In this document: positions 26,410 through 34,186 of the stretch, in pieces
Numbering within the stretch: the first letter of the stretch is position 1
Layout: each line of letters opens with the position of its first letter
NCBI RefSeq assembly: GCF_965229315.1
Contig: NZ_CBDDJA010000002.1
Location: 2,976,001-3,040,000 of the forward strand
Length of the DNA stretch: 64,000 nucleotides
From: Pelomonas sp965229315
GTDB taxonomy: Bacteria; Pseudomonadota; Gammaproteobacteria; Burkholderiales; Burkholderiaceae_C
Direction: 5' to 3'
Program-made: the position numbers and the translations under genes
The notes under the pieces: generated by a model
Seen by the model: the letters and a program-made list of their open reading frames with translations, nothing else
Told to the model about the DNA's origin: nothing
Databases searched by the model: none

Positions 26410-26549
26410 CCGCAACTGCGGCCCGGCCGTCAGCCGGGCACCGTGGCCACTGCGGATCAGTGGCAAAGCGGCCGAACCCAGAGGTTCAGAACTCTGGGCT
26501 GGCCTGACCACAACGCACCTACCCTGAAAGGACCGTGCATCATGGCTAC

Positions 26550-26678
26550 TCACACTTTAGCGAACCCTTCTGACCTCGCTGGCGCCGCGGCGTGCAGCGC
26601 GCGCAGAATCTGCAGTGCATCAGCCGCGGCAGGTCCTGGTAGCCACTCGACGCGCTTCTGCTTCAGTCCGCGCGCCAT
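26550..26678 (-). CDS. Small hypothetical phage-type protein, 42 residues
   Basis: The product starts MARGLKQKRVEWLPGP and ends GFAKV. It is not a long ORF, but the ATG follows GGAGGACCG, a strong ribosome site, and it lies downstream of the DUF5681 gene on the same strand, 48 bases beyond its stop. A central helix (AADALQILRALHAA) is likely. Function unknown. The remaining bases from 26410 to 26549 hold an imperfect hairpin (26477-26498) and nothing else I recognise. Confidence 0.55.
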   Translation of the reverse strand: MARGLKQKRVEWLPGPAAADALQILRALHAAAPARSEGFAKV

Positions 26679-26726
26679 CGGTCCTCCACAGACGGTGCCG
26701 GCCATGCGCCAGCGCAGGCCAGGCGC

Positions 26727-27152
26727 TCACTGCTCCGCATCCCGCGCCCCCTCCAGCGCCGCGATGCGCGCGGCCAGTTCATCGGTCTCCACCAGCTTGG
26801 CCAAGGTGCCGAGGCCGGCCATGAGCTGCGCAGCCTGGCCCGGCGCCAGCTCGCCAGCGCCAGCCGCCTGCAGCACGGCGCGGCCAGCATCGGCCAACGA
26901 CGCCCTCGCGGGCAGCTTGATGGGCGCCGGCTGCTCCGCTGCCTTGACCGGCGGCAGCACGCGCTCCAGCAGCAGCCGCGCGGCCTGCGCGTCGCCGGCC
27001 TTTGCCAGCTCGACCTGCTTCGCGATGATCTCCGGGAGGTGCTTCGCGATGGCGGCGCGCAGCTTGCCGACCTCGCCGGTGCCAGGCTTGCGGCCCTTTG
27101 GGTTGCCGGATTGCCCCGGCTTCCAGGCCGGCGCGAGAGGTGACTTCTTCAC
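26727..27152 (-). CDS. DUF5681 domain phage protein
   Basis: A 141-residue protein with the N-terminal signature WKPGQSGNPKGRKPGTGE typical of DUF5681, found in phages and islands beside terminase genes. The rest is helical (LPEIIAKQVELAKAGDAQAA). It may be a small-terminase-like DNA-binding protein, but that is inference. GTG at 27152 overlaps the stop of the DnaB-like gene by four bases (GTGA), so expression is coupled. Confidence 0.8.
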   Translation of the reverse strand: MKKSPLAPAWKPGQSGNPKGRKPGTGEVGKLRAAIAKHLPEIIAKQVELAKAGDAQAARLLLERVLPPVKAAEQPAPIKLPARASLADAGRAVLQAAGAGELAPGQAAQLMAGLGTLAKLVETDELAARIAALEGARDAEQ

Positions 27153-27997
27153 CGGTGCTTTCCCCCTGATGTTTCACCGCCGCGGCGCGACACGTCGCCC
27201 ATGCTCGGAGCCCAGCGCTGTGTCCGGCCGTGGAAGCTCAGCGCGATGCGACCGCGCCGGCCGCCGCGGTTCTTCGCGACCTTGGCAAGCACCAGCAGCG
27301 AGCCGTCGGCCTCGTGGCCCATCGGGTGCAGCAGGATGGCCACGTCGGCGTCCTCCTCGATGCTGCCGGACTCCTTCATGTGCTGCAGCTCTGGCTCGCC
27401 ACCTTCGCTGGCGCGGTTGAGCTGCGAGAGCAGCAGCACGCACACGCCCAGCTCCTTGGCCAGTGCCTTCACGCCGCGGCTGATCTGCTCGATCTGGTGG
27501 TGGCGCTTGTCGGCATGGCCGGTGCTGCTGCACAGCTGAAGGTAGTCGATGACCAGCAGCGCCAGGCCGCCATGTTGCTGGACGCGCCGGGCCTTGGCGC
27601 GGATGTCGAGCAAGGTCAGCGCGGGCTGGTCGTCGATGAAGACCGGCAGCTTCGCCGCGCGGTCGGCGACTTCGGCGACGCGCGACCAGTCGTCGATTTC
27701 CAACTGCCCAGAGGCCAGGAGATCCATGCGGATGGCGCCGAGATTGGCTGCTGCGCGGTCCGCCAACTCGCCGGCGGTCATTTCCTGGCTGAGCATCAGG
27801 GTGCGGTGTCCCTGGCTGGCAACATGCAGCAGGATCTGGGTCGCGAGCGAGGTCTTGCCGACGGACGGGCGCGCCGCCAGCACGATCACCTTGCCAGACT
27901 TAATGCCGCCGCCCAGCGCCTCGTCGAGCTGCTTCAGGCCCGTCGGTATGCCGGGCGACTCGTCGCCCTTCTGCAGGCCCTCCCAGTAGGCTGCCCA
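27149..27997 (-). CDS. DnaB-like replicative helicase, RecA-fold domain (5' end unclear)
   Basis: About 282 residues of a DnaB C-terminal helicase domain: GIPTGLKQLDEALGGGIKSG, Walker A ARPSVGKTS, SQEMTAGELADRAAANLGAI, Walker B LLVIDYLQLCSS and LLLSQLNRASEGGEPELQHM. The N-terminal DnaB domain is missing and the frame has no ATG. Upstream of about 27997 it reads through an AlpA-like gene in a shifted frame. One base gained or lost near 27998 would fuse the two. It may be a decayed helicase joined to alpA by deletion, or a fusion expressed by frameshift. Confidence 0.78.
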   Translation of the reverse strand, partial: WAAYWEGLQKGDESPGIPTGLKQLDEALGGGIKSGKVIVLAARPSVGKTSLATQILLHVASQGHRTLMLSQEMTAGELADRAAANLGAIRMDLLASGQLEIDDWSRVAEVADRAAKLPVFIDDQPALTLLDIRAKARRVQQHGGLALLVIDYLQLCSSTGHADKRHHQIEQISRGVKALAKELGVCVLLLSQLNRASEGGEPELQHMKESGSIEEDADVAILLHPMGHEADGSLLVLAKVAKNRGGRRGRIALSFHGRTQRWAPSMGDVSRRGGETSGGKHR

Positions 27998-28181
27998 ACC
28001 TGACGGGCTGTGGAAAGTCGCCCTTGAGCTTGCGATAGATGGTCGCCACGGATAAGCCGGTGGCTTGCTCGACGGTCGAGACGCGTAGCAATGCGTCGTC
28101 CAGCTGAAGCGCGGACAGGGTCTGCTGACCACGTCTTTCAGCACTGGCGACAGCAGAATTCGTTTGATCAGTGGTTCTCAT
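27900..28181 (-). CDS. AlpA-like excisionase/regulator, C-terminus replaced
   Basis: The first 61 of 93 residues match the AlpA-type helix-turn-helix: LLRVSTVEQATGLSVATIYR then KLKGDFPQPVRLGS. The usual AlpA tail (GW-x-x-x-E-x-x-x-W) is absent; instead the frame enters the DnaB-like gene out of phase and yields an Arg-rich tail. AlpA proteins activate or assist excision of P4-type islands, and the integrase here is of that type. The palindrome at 28248-28265 lies just upstream and may be its operator. Confidence 0.7.
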   Translation of the reverse strand: MRTTDQTNSAVASAERRGQQTLSALQLDDALLRVSTVEQATGLSVATIYRKLKGDFPQPVRLGSLLGGPAEGRRVARHTDGPEAARRGAGRRH

Positions 28182-28241
28182 TCGGCCTCACTGGTTAGGA
28201 GAGGTGAGTCTGAGAACAGTGAATCCCTCTGAGTAGGGTTA

Positions 28242-28271
28242 CTCACGGAGCGCCTATAGGCGCTCACGGAG
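28242..28271. promoter_or_regulatory. Palindrome with flanking direct repeats upstream of alpA-like gene
   Basis: GAGCGCCTATAGGCGCTC (28248-28265) is a perfect 18-bp palindrome. CTCACGGAG occurs at 28242-28250 and again at 28263-28271. It lies between two minus-strand gene groups of the island and looks like an operator. The regulator is unknown. Confidence 0.5.
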
Positions 28272-28283
28272 CAGCTACCCCAA

Positions 28284-28748
28284 CTAGAGCCCCCGGAGCT
28301 TCTTGCGCACGGTGCTTTCAGCCAGATTCAGCTTCTGCGCGATTGGCTTGGCAGCCCCGTTCTTTGACTTGCCGTCGGCCTGCGCCTGCTTCCACAAATC
28401 CGGAACTTGCGCGTCGGCGGCTCTGTGGCGAGCATGCTTCTGGTCATTCATGCTCTGACCAATCAACTGGCCGGCACTCCTGAGATCAAGACCAAACCCT
28501 CTGCTGGCTCCGTGGAGCAGTCGAGCACGGGCATCGCAGACCAGTGCCAGCGCTGCCAAAGCCCTTTTCTCTCGCGCAGCCACTGCGCCGGCTTCAGCGT
28601 CAATGCGTGCCAATCGAAGCGCTTCCAAGGCCGACGCATTTCCCGCCAGCCGCTCGGCAAGAACCCGAGCGTCCTCATCAACCATGGCCGCGTGCAGATG
28701 CGCAAGTGCGCAGGCACGCTCTTCGTCCGTCCAATTTTCGGTAGTCAT
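28284..28748 (-). CDS. Hypothetical island protein with C-terminal HTH-like segment
   Basis: The 154-residue protein starts MTTENWTDEERACALAHLHA. The middle is Ala/Arg-rich and helical. The end (AAKPIAQKLNLAESTVRKKL) looks like a helix-turn-helix of the sort that recognises DNA, so a regulator or replication accessory role is possible. ATG at 28748 follows GGGAGCGC. No close family is recognised. Confidence 0.65.
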   Translation of the reverse strand: MTTENWTDEERACALAHLHAAMVDEDARVLAERLAGNASALEALRLARIDAEAGAVAAREKRALAALALVCDARARLLHGASRGFGLDLRSAGQLIGQSMNDQKHARHRAADAQVPDLWKQAQADGKSKNGAAKPIAQKLNLAESTVRKKLRGL

Positions 28749-28840
28749 GCGCTCCCTCGCGCTCCCTGTCAAAAGGAGCCGCGCCAGCCCGCCAGGGGCG
28801 CGGGTTTTCGGGGATCAGCCTAGGCGCGGCGTAACGTAGT

Positions 28841-29383
28841 TCAGCCGCTGGAGCTGCTGGCCAAGCGAGATCGCGCGGCCACGAACTCAATCGCCGTGCG
28901 ATCTCGCTTGGCCAGGTTGCACGGCGCGCAGGCAGCGACTAGGTTGCCCGCCGCTTCCGTGCCTCCCAGTGCCTGCGGCATCTGGTGCTCGATGTGCCAG
29001 CCGCTGGCGAGCTCCAGCGGTCGGGCGCAGTAGTGGCAGCGTCCGCCCGAGCGCTCGAAGACCTCACGCCGGCGCCGCGACACCGGCCGCGGAGGTGGCG
29101 TCGACAGCACCACGGCCAGTTCGGCGTCGGACCACAGGCGCGGTTGCACCCAATGCGGTTCATCGTTCGCGGCATCGGTGGCGCGCAGCACGCGTCTGGC
29201 GCTGGCCAGGGCCTCCGTCTTGGATTCCGCGATGGCCAGAACTCGGCCTGCCCGCGGCTGGATCACAAGGAACCGGACCGCGTGCAGGCCGTTGACGACG
29301 GTCGGCTGGGTGGCCAACTCGAACTCGCCCTGGCCGAAGATGCCGCCCATGATCGGACGGCGGAGCATGGCTGGCGCGCTCAT
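28841..29383 (-). CDS. HNH endonuclease domain protein
   Basis: The 180-residue protein has a C-terminal HNH domain with paired zinc cysteines (GGRCHYCARP and CAPCNLAKRD) and the catalytic segment GWHIEHQMPQALGGTEAAGN. The N-terminal part (GQGEFELATQPTVVNGLHAV) is not recognised. HNH proteins in phages often nick DNA near packaging sites; that role is inferred. ATG at 29383 follows GAGG and overlaps the upstream stop by four bases. Confidence 0.85.
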   Translation of the reverse strand: MSAPAMLRRPIMGGIFGQGEFELATQPTVVNGLHAVRFLVIQPRAGRVLAIAESKTEALASARRVLRATDAANDEPHWVQPRLWSDAELAVVLSTPPPRPVSRRRREVFERSGGRCHYCARPLELASGWHIEHQMPQALGGTEAAGNLVAACAPCNLAKRDRTAIEFVAARSRLASSSSG

Positions 29384-29958
29384 TGCAACCTCGGCTGCTC
29401 GGCGCCTGGGCCGCACCACACGACCTTCAGGTGGCCCGCTGACCTGGCCGGCCGGCGCTCGCGACGGAGCTGCTCCACTCGTGCTGCGACCTCATCAAGG
29501 CCGAGCTGGTCAATGGCTGCGTCGAGCACTCGCCAGCGAATCTCGATGTTCGCCGCTCGCGCATGCTCCTGCTCATCTGCAGTGGGCGTGCCGCAGGATG
29601 CCCGTTCCTTCGCGTCGCGCTCCGCCTGGCGCACAGCCTCTGCGGCTCGCCGCGTTTCCTGCTCCTCGGCAGAGACCACCAGCGCGGCAGTGAAGGTACC
29701 CTTCGACGTGCGCGAGAGGTGGAGCCGGCCGGGAACATTCCAGCCGCTGCGGTGTTCCGTACCCCTTGGCCAGAGCGTCACCGACACCAACGGCATTCCC
29801 GGCTCGCCTGGGAACATCGCTGCCGGCGCCAGCCCCATCGCAACAAGCTCGGCCGGAGTGCCGCGGTACACGTCGTAGAGCCAGTTTCGTTCGACGCGCA
29901 CACCCGGCACCTCCGTCAACTGCGCAGCAGGCTCGTACTGATGCTTCCGCTCAGCCAT
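29380..29958 (-). CDS. Hypothetical island protein, 192 residues
   Basis: It starts MAERKHQYEPAAQLTEVPGV. The first half is beta-rich (MPLVSVTLWPRGTEHRSGWN); the second is a long charged helix (RRAAEAVRQAERDAKERASC) followed by an Arg-rich region. No signal peptide or catalytic motif is seen. It overlaps the HNH gene by four bases (ATGA) and the upstream gene by eight bases, so all are one operon. Function unknown. Confidence 0.7.
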   Translation of the reverse strand: MAERKHQYEPAAQLTEVPGVRVERNWLYDVYRGTPAELVAMGLAPAAMFPGEPGMPLVSVTLWPRGTEHRSGWNVPGRLHLSRTSKGTFTAALVVSAEEQETRRAAEAVRQAERDAKERASCGTPTADEQEHARAANIEIRWRVLDAAIDQLGLDEVAARVEQLRRERRPARSAGHLKVVWCGPGAEQPRLQ

Positions 29959-30361
29959 GGCCCAACTCCACAGCAGAGCGCTCGGGTCCGTCGACGGCGG
30001 CTTTCGCACGCTTGATGACATCGCAGAGCGCGTGGAGACCCCACGCAGTTATCTCGTCGCTCCAGTGCTGCAGGGAACGCCCCTCAGCGTCTACCGCAAT
30101 GTCGACTGTCACCAATGAGCAGACCGCGTGCGCTTGGACGACGAGTTGGGGAGCGCCGGCAGAACTTTTGGCCATGGACGCTTTCGCCTCACCAAGCAGA
30201 GTCTCAACGTGCCGCAGCGCAGTCACGACTTCGGTCATATCTTGCGGCTCTTTTTTGCCCAGCTCTTCTGAAGCCCCGCAGCACATGTGGGCCAAGCCAG
30301 ACGCCATGCCGAGCAGCGACGAGGCTTCGTCTCGTAGGTCCATTTCTGTTGGATCAGCCAT
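29951..30361 (-). CDS. Hypothetical island protein, 136 residues
   Basis: MADPTEMDLRDEASSLLGMA begins a helical protein with three Cys and MTEVVTALRHVETLLGEAKA as a central helix. The end (VIKRAKAAVDGPERSAVELG) is charged. ATG at 30361 lies inside the end of the upstream gene with an eight-base overlap. No family is recognised. Confidence 0.65.
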   Translation of the reverse strand: MADPTEMDLRDEASSLLGMASGLAHMCCGASEELGKKEPQDMTEVVTALRHVETLLGEAKASMAKSSAGAPQLVVQAHAVCSLVTVDIAVDAEGRSLQHWSDEITAWGLHALCDVIKRAKAAVDGPERSAVELGHG

Positions 30362-30818
30362 GGGCAACCTCCAGCTTCTCGCCGAACACGACCTCATGCA
30401 TCTCGTCCCAGTCACGCCCGTCGTCACCGCCTTGAAGCGACAACAACACGCTGCTCAGTGCATTGATGCGAATCAGGGCGCCGTTCAGCACAAGATCAAA
30501 GCCGTCTTGGCCCTCTTGCATCCGAAGCATTCGGCCGACCGCGTCGATCTCTGCGGCCGCATACAAGCCGAGTCGTTCACGCAGGTCGCCCGGCATGGCT
30601 TTGACGCTCGACGCCGCGGCCGGACTTCCAATCGGCCGAAAGCCGCCATCTTCCAGCAGGTATTGGGCGCCGTACATTGTCAGGTTCGTCGTGCCATTCT
30701 GAAGCTCGCTAAGGAGGAAGTTCGCGAGCGACCGTCGGAACCCTCGGTTGGCGACGTGGAGGTCGAGCGCCTTGTCGAGCGCCTTGTCGAGCAACTGGTC
30801 GGCCATGGCGTAGTCCAT
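30354..30818 (-). CDS. Hypothetical island protein, 154 residues
   Basis: The proposed start MDYAMADQLLDKALDKALDL gives a protein with a repeated LDKALDKAL helix and a central VANRGFRRSLANFLLSELQN. The frame is open upstream to 30968, but that part is Cys/Arg-rich and unlike the rest, so ATG at 30818 is preferred with modest certainty. It shows the same eight-base overlap (ATGGCTGA) with the next gene that its neighbour shows. Function unknown. Confidence 0.6.
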   Translation of the reverse strand: MDYAMADQLLDKALDKALDLHVANRGFRRSLANFLLSELQNGTTNLTMYGAQYLLEDGGFRPIGSPAAASSVKAMPGDLRERLGLYAAAEIDAVGRMLRMQEGQDGFDLVLNGALIRINALSSVLLSLQGGDDGRDWDEMHEVVFGEKLEVAHG

Positions 30819-31180
30819 CCGCTTGCCATCATCCGGACCGCCGTCAGCATCGCCCAGGTCGTCACGGATGGGCACCTGCACGATTGGCAGGCGGTCGATT
30901 CCCTGAAGCAGCGCGAGGCACCCCGGCCGCTCGCAGCAGGATCTGATCGACCTCGCGTTGATCCGCATGGCGTGGGCCGAGCGCTTCCCGGCACCTCAGA
31001 TGCCCGGGCGAGATCGCACGCGCTGGGCGTTGCCGGCCGAGCTGCAGCTGCCGCGCGCCGATGCGATTCCGGAACTTCGCGCAGGTCCTTCCCAGTGCGC
31101 CGCCGTCGAAAGTTCCGGAACGCCTTGCGGCGGCGGCGGTGCGCGGCACAGGATGTGCCTCATCGCCAAGGATTGACGAC
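30819..31180. other. Boundary between divergent gene groups of the island; no confident gene
   Basis: Open frames exist on both strands but none is convincing. A plus-strand frame open from 30907 to its stop at 31174-31176 reads SQQDLIDLALIRMAWAERFP in its early part and ends four bases before the next gene, so it may be the tail of a deleted gene. It lacks a good start. A minus-strand frame from 31182 (MSSILGDEAHPVPRT) is equally weak. Confidence 0.4.
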
Positions 31181-31399
31181 ATGACCTCAACCACTTCTTC
31201 GCCCGCCGTGTCTTCAGCCGGCCGCCTGCTCTCGCCGCAGGACGCGGCCTTCCAACTGCTCGAAGCCGCGGCACTTGCCGGCTACGGCAGCGGTGGCCGT
31301 TCTGGCCTGCTGCCCGTGATGGTGGAGGGCCGGCCGGCCTACCGAGAAGCAGATGTGCGCGTGGTTGCGAACACTTTTCACACCGCCTTGAGCGCATGA
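31181..31399 (+). CDS. Small hypothetical phage-type protein, 72 residues
   Basis: It starts MTSTTSSPAVSSAGRLLSPQ after AAGGA and contains LEAAALAGYGSGGRSGLLPV and a C-terminal helix. The stop overlaps the next start (ATGA). It is the first confident gene of the plus-strand group that holds virion-protein remnants. Function unknown. Confidence 0.6.
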   Translation: MTSTTSSPAVSSAGRLLSPQDAAFQLLEAAALAGYGSGGRSGLLPVMVEGRPAYREADVRVVANTFHTALSA

Positions 31400-31647
31400 G
31401 CCCCGTCCTCGAGAGCATCGCCTGGGGTTTGGTCGACCTTACGGATTTCGACATCCGCGTCGACGTGCCGCCCACGCCCACGCTCGACCAACTGGGCCAG
31501 GCCTGCATCGCCGCGCTGCAGGTCGGCGACGACGAGTGGGCACACCTCGTCCTCATCGAGATCAACGAAATGATCCGCCGCGTGCAGCACGCGATGGACA
31601 CGCAACTGCTGGAGGCGAACGCCGCCGGCATTACCCGGATTCACTAG
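31396..31647 (+). CDS. Small hypothetical phage-type protein, 83 residues
   Basis: MSPVLESIAWGLVDLTDFDI begins an acidic helical protein (GDDEWAHLVLIEINEMIRRV). It overlaps the previous gene by four bases and is followed within ten bases by the virion-like gene with its own AGGAG. No family is recognised. Confidence 0.62.
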   Translation: MSPVLESIAWGLVDLTDFDIRVDVPPTPTLDQLGQACIAALQVGDDEWAHLVLIEINEMIRRVQHAMDTQLLEANAAGITRIH

Positions 31648-31655
31648 GAGCAAAA

Positions 31656-33020
31656 ATGGGAATTCTCGACATGGACTCTGACCCGGCCGGCCGCCGTGGG
31701 CTTCTGGGCACCTCCATCGACGATCCACGCACGATGGCCGTGGCCTCGATGGTGCAGGGCCTGCTCGGGTCGCCGCGCGCGCTGCAGGGCATCTCCGGCG
31801 GCCTGCTCAACTACGGCGGCGCCATGCAGCAGGCCAAGCAGCAGCAGGCAGCGGAGGAGCTGCGCAAAATGCAGATCCAGCAGGCACAGCTCGCGCTGGC
31901 CCAGCAGCAGCGCGACGCGCAGCGCCAGCAGCAGCTCCAGGCGCTGCCCGCGCAGTTCCCGCGCAGCCCGGTGCAGAACGCGCTGCAGGCCGGCGGCGGC
32001 CCGACCAACACCGCGGCCGCCGCGCTGCCGAACGCGCAGCCCAGCTTCGACTTTGAAGGCTATGCCAAGGCGCTGGCCGGCGTCGATCCGCAGGCCGCGC
32101 TACAGATGCAGGCCGCGCTGCGCAAGGAGCAGCCGAAGATCGAGAAGTTCGGCCCGGGCGAAGTCGGCGGCTACGTGAAGGACGGCAAGTGGCAGCAGCT
32201 TGTCGCCGCGCCTGCCAAGGAGGACGACTTCATCGCCAACATGCGCGCCGCTGGCATCCAGCCCGGCACGCCGAAGGGGAACCAGCTGATCGCGCAGTGG
32301 CTGCAGAAGCAGTCCACGCATCAGGCGCCGGTGAACGTGAACCTGCAGGCCGAGAGCGAGTATGCGAAGGACCAGGGCAAGGCCTTCAGCGAGATGATGA
32401 CCGGCATCAATCGGTCCGGCTTCAACGCGCCCGCCCAGCTCAACAAGCTCGCTCGCATGGAGCAGTTGCTGGCCGGCGTCGATGGCGGCAAGTTGGCGGC
32501 TACGGGCCTGGACGTCGCGAGCGCGATGAATTCACTGGGCATCAAGGTTGATCCGCGCCTGGGCAACAAGGAGGCGGCCGAGTCGCTGGCGCGCGAGATG
32601 GCCGGCCAGCTGCGCCAGCCCGGCACCGGTCCGATGACCGACAAGGACTTCGACAACTTCATGGCACAGGTGCCCAGCCTCTCGAAGTCCGCCGCCGGCC
32701 GGCGCCAGATCATGGAGACGATGCGCAACAGCCTGAGCCGTGACATCGAGATCTCGAAGCGCGCACGCGAGTACCAGCGCCGCAACGGTCGCCTGGATCC
32801 CGGCTTCCTGGATGAGGTCGCCGGCTTCGTCGCCGAGAACCCCGTGGTCTCCCAATCCGGCTGGCCGCCGACCGCTTCTCGCTGCTTGACGCGATCCCGG
32901 CGCTGGACGCCGCCGCGCGCGGCAAGGTGCCAGCCGACGACTTCGTGCAGCGCTTCATCGTCGGCGGTAAGACGCGCGACCTGCAGAAGCTGGCGGACGT
33001 GCTGCCAGCCGACGCGATGA
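31656..33020 (+). CDS. Phage virion/ejection-type protein, C-terminus out of frame
   Basis: ATG at 31656 follows AGGAG. The 454-residue product has a Gln-rich coiled-coil (KMQIQQAQLALAQQQRDAQR), a central KFGPGEVGGYVKDGKWQQLV and a helical half (EYAKDQGKAFSEMMTGINRS; MTDKDFDNFMAQVPSLSKSA). This resembles internal virion or DNA-ejection proteins of short-tailed phages; the assignment is by character, not a firm match. After about residue 397 (AENPVVSQ) the frame becomes Arg/Ser-rich and shadows the coding frame of the next fragment, so the tail is an artefact of a deletion or frameshift. Confidence 0.65.
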   Translation: MGILDMDSDPAGRRGLLGTSIDDPRTMAVASMVQGLLGSPRALQGISGGLLNYGGAMQQAKQQQAAEELRKMQIQQAQLALAQQQRDAQRQQQLQALPAQFPRSPVQNALQAGGGPTNTAAAALPNAQPSFDFEGYAKALAGVDPQAALQMQAALRKEQPKIEKFGPGEVGGYVKDGKWQQLVAAPAKEDDFIANMRAAGIQPGTPKGNQLIAQWLQKQSTHQAPVNVNLQAESEYAKDQGKAFSEMMTGINRSGFNAPAQLNKLARMEQLLAGVDGGKLAATGLDVASAMNSLGIKVDPRLGNKEAAESLAREMAGQLRQPGTGPMTDKDFDNFMAQVPSLSKSAAGRRQIMETMRNSLSRDIEISKRAREYQRRNGRLDPGFLDEVAGFVAENPVVSQSGWPPTASRCLTRSRRWTPPRAARCQPTTSCSASSSAVRRATCRSWRTCCQPTR

Positions 33021-33475
33021 CAGAGGCCAAGCGCCAGATCGCCAAGGTAATCTACGACGGCGCGTTCAAGAACGATGCAGCCGGCGACAAGCTTGCCTCC
33101 GCGCCAGGGCTGAAGAACGCCATGCAGTCCATCGGGCCGGAGAAGCTGAAGGTCTTCTTCAGCGCCAAGGAGATCGACGAGTTGAACCGGCTCACGCGGA
33201 TCACCGGGTACGCGAACGCGGATCCGGCATGGGGCACGGTGGCTCGCGGCGGCAATCCCGGAGGCGTGCTGTTCGACACGCTGGCTCGTTCCACGGTACC
33301 GGGTGCGGGCCGATTTGCACCGCTCATCGGAACTCTGCAGCAGTCCCGGCGCGCAGCGTCAGCGCTCGCGGCCGCGGTGCCACAGACGACCAACCTGACG
33401 CCCCAAGAGGTACGCCTTGTGTCGGGCCTGCTGGGCTCGGCCAACGTCGTCACCGGCGGGCTGCTTGCGCCGTGA
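32855..33475 (+). pseudogene. 3' fragment of a second phage virion-type gene
   Basis: The frame that begins around 32855 (IRLAADRFSLLDAIPALDAA) continues through ADDFVQRFIVGGKTRDLQKL to the natural-looking end VVTGGLLAP. It lacks its own start and 5' part. It is joined out of frame to the preceding gene. The content (DAMTEAKRQIAKVIYDGAFK, EIDELNRLTRITGYANADPA) looks like the C-terminal domain of a large internal virion protein. Confidence 0.65.
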
Positions 33476-33550
33476 CCACAGCCACAGCACGAGGCCCCAG
33501 AACGCTGGGGCCAACACAGAAGCCAGGAAAGGACGCCACTCGTCGGACAT
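33359..33550 (-). CDS. Small membrane protein, possibly truncated phage gene
   Basis: MSDEWRPFLASVLAPAFWGL followed by VLWLWSRRK is a single membrane segment with a basic stop-transfer end. The rest of the 63 residues is antisense to the virion fragment and basic, so the original C-terminus may be lost. No ribosome site is clear. It could be a small phage membrane protein; confidence is low. Confidence 0.35.
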   Translation of the reverse strand: MSDEWRPFLASVLAPAFWGLVLWLWSRRKQPAGDDVGRAQQARHKAYLLGRQVGRLWHRGRER

Positions 33551-33623
33551 GGGCGAATGGTGCCACCAACTACGCCGGGGCGCGATCCGCGACCGGCCGC
33601 ATTGACCCTCAAGGAGATGAACG

Positions 33624-33905
33624 ATGAGCAGCAGCCTGGAAACTCGCATCGAGCGCCTGGAACAGCATGGTGCGGCCGATGATGCCGCGTTGGAGATCAG
33701 CCTTCTGGTGACCTTCGAGGGGTCGGATGGCGCACTGCCCGTCGACCACCTCACCGACGGGCGAGGGCAGGCCTGGCAGCGCAGCGAAGGCGAGACGGAA
33801 GCGGCGTTTGTTGACCGCGCGCGGGCCGCAGCTGGCAAGACGAAGCCGAACTGCTGCACGGTGTTGCGGCACGTACAACCTGTGCAGCCGACCCCTGTGG
33901 GTTGA
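33624..33905 (+). CDS. Hypothetical phage-type protein, 93 residues
   Basis: AAGGAG precedes ATG at 33624. The product starts MSSSLETRIERLEQHGAADD, a short coiled coil, followed by a beta-type segment (ALEISLLVTFEGSDGALPVD) and a Cys pair near the end. It closes the plus-strand gene group of the island. Function unknown. Confidence 0.65.
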   Translation: MSSSLETRIERLEQHGAADDAALEISLLVTFEGSDGALPVDHLTDGRGQAWQRSEGETEAAFVDRARAAAGKTKPNCCTVLRHVQPVQPTPVG

Positions 33906-33913
33906 CCCCTGAT

Positions 33914-34186
33914 TCACCCTGGGCCGGTGACCAGCTCGCCGAGCTGCAGGGCTGCCCAGACCCGGCGCTGCCTCGTGGGGCTGTGCGGTTCGGCCACCAT
34001 CACGACCAGCGTACGGGATGGGGGCAATGACACGCCGCATCCGAGGTCCGTGGCTCGCACTGTCGCCGGCCACCTGTAGAGATCGTGTGCCCGAGGGCGT
34101 TGCGGTGTTCCAAGGTAGACCTGGTCGAAGTCCGCAACATCGATGTCGCCGAGTTCGTGCTCGTGTCGCACGGTTTCCATTTCCAT
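33914..34186 (-). CDS. Hypothetical island protein, 90 residues
   Basis: The ATG at 34186 follows AGGAG with a six-base spacer, a strong site. The product begins MEMETVRHEHELGDIDVADF, acidic at first, with a later VVMVAEPHSPTRQRRVWAAL. It converges with the preceding gene and is the last gene before attR. No family is recognised. Confidence 0.55.
   Translation of the reverse strand: MEMETVRHEHELGDIDVADFDQVYLGTPQRPRAHDLYRWPATVRATDLGCGVSLPPSRTLVVMVAEPHSPTRQRRVWAALQLGELVTGPG

Noticed and set aside
26443..27420. Plus-strand frame of 325 codons after the integrase
   Set aside because: It is Ser/Ala/Arg-rich and antisense to the DUF5681 and DnaB-like genes; a strong-looking site before ATG 26541 does not rescue it.
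30862..31194. Minus-strand frame of about 110 codons in the island boundary
   Set aside because: No ribosome site or family, and a competing plus-strand frame ends just before a good gene; left as an undecided region.
33493..33512. Perfect hairpin GGCCCCAG-AACG-CTGGGGCC as a terminator
   Set aside because: No T-run follows on either strand; it may simply reflect coding sequence of the small minus-strand frame.
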